Below are positions 6,733-7,028 of a DNA stretch of 7,028 nt, one piece after another. Numbering within the stretch: position 1 is the stretch's first letter; each line of letters starts with the position of its first letter. A model generated the notes under the pieces. That model did not search any database. It saw only the letters and a list, made by a program, of their open reading frames with translations, and was not told the origin of the DNA. Location: the NCBI GenBank assembly GCA_947627825.1, contig CANQXO010000071.1, forward strand, positions 1 through 7,028, written 5' to 3'. The DNA is from an uncultured Clostridia bacterium (lineage in GTDB: Bacteria > Bacillota_A > Clostridia > TANB77 > CAG-508). The position numbers and the translations under genes were made by a program.

Positions 6733-7028
6733 TTTTTAATTTATTATCACTGCCAAATGCTTCTGTACCGTAATAATTTAAATTTGTATCTCCATTATCG
6801 TAATATGCTGCTACTCTTTCCCAGTTTCCTCCACACATATCATATATTCCTGTTACATTTCCTGTTGTACTTTGGGTTACATTTGACTTGTAACTTCCTT
6901 CTTCTTTTCCTCCTCCTGAGTATTCATGCCAAACTCCTGATTCTGAATTTGCGGTTGTATTTATCGTTGGTACTACTCCATATTGTGATGCTGATAAATA
7001 TGCTACTGCTCCCCATTCTATGTTTTTC
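6686..7028 (-). pseudogene. Upstream part of the same FGE-like gene, interrupted by a frameshift; 5' end outside the window
   Basis: An open frame enters from the window edge (first full codon at 7027) and runs to TGA at 6688-6686. It encodes KNIEWGAVAYLSASQYG, then STTGNVTGIYDMCGGNWERV and AAYYDNGD, ending NEYTKYWDRYEV before frame-shifted residues RRR and the stop. WGAVAYLSxSxYG and GIYDMxGGxWE are the typical middle of SUMF1-like proteins, matching the GxYDMxGNxWEW of formylglycine-generating enzyme relatives. The C-terminal half continues in the next frame, so the two parts are one gene with one extra base (or two missing). Removing one C at about 6697 joins YEV to GDDEKTKYG and gives 243 continuous residues. 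It may be a recent mutation, a sequence error or a recoding site. The start codon, signal sequence and promoter lie beyond 7028. Confidence 0.65.

Overview
This window looks like a chromosomal segment of a low-GC Firmicute, probably an uncultured or gut-type member of Clostridia. The evidence is the AT-rich DNA with A-ending codons, purine-rich Shine-Dalgarno sites, a SpoIIIE/FtsK translocase with a winged-helix tail, and a glucoamylase-like protein of the kind common in clostridia. Taxonomy is inferred from style, not from a marker gene. Every supported gene lies on the minus strand, so the window reads from high to low coordinates.

7028-6295: the 3' part of a gene for a protein with an FGE/C-type-lectin-like (SUMF1-like) fold. 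It runs in from outside the window and is interrupted by an apparent +1 frameshift near 6697. Its last ~150 bases are richer in G+C (about 45% by hand count, against about 35% just upstream). They encode a tail resembling the variable regions of diversity-generating retroelement (DGR) targets. A small hairpin sits directly after the stop, followed by a long A/T-tract hairpin at 6222-6262 that probably terminates transcription.

6204-6102: a near-consensus promoter (TTGATT, 17 bp, TATAAT), whose -35 and spacer carry a perfect 8+8 palindrome, and a 5' leader of about 68 nt ending in a GGAGG ribosome site.

6101-1: a probable four-gene transcription unit. It holds a SpoIIIE/FtsK DNA translocase; a 484-residue protein of unknown function starting at TTG two codons after the FtsK stop and in the same frame; a beta-CASP metallo-beta-lactamase-fold RNA hydrolase after a 95-nt gap; and a GH15-type glycoside hydrolase, cut by the window edge, whose ATG overlaps the preceding stop by one base. 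The close spacing suggests co-expression. The products (chromosome pumping, RNA cleavage, glucan hydrolysis and an unknown coiled-coil protein) do not form a pathway I can name.

The parts most worth a second look are the FGE-like gene (frameshift plus DGR-like tail), the unknown 484-residue protein and its same-frame junction with ftsK, and the odd ribosome-binding geometry in front of the beta-CASP gene. No tRNA, rRNA, CRISPR array or transposase was seen.
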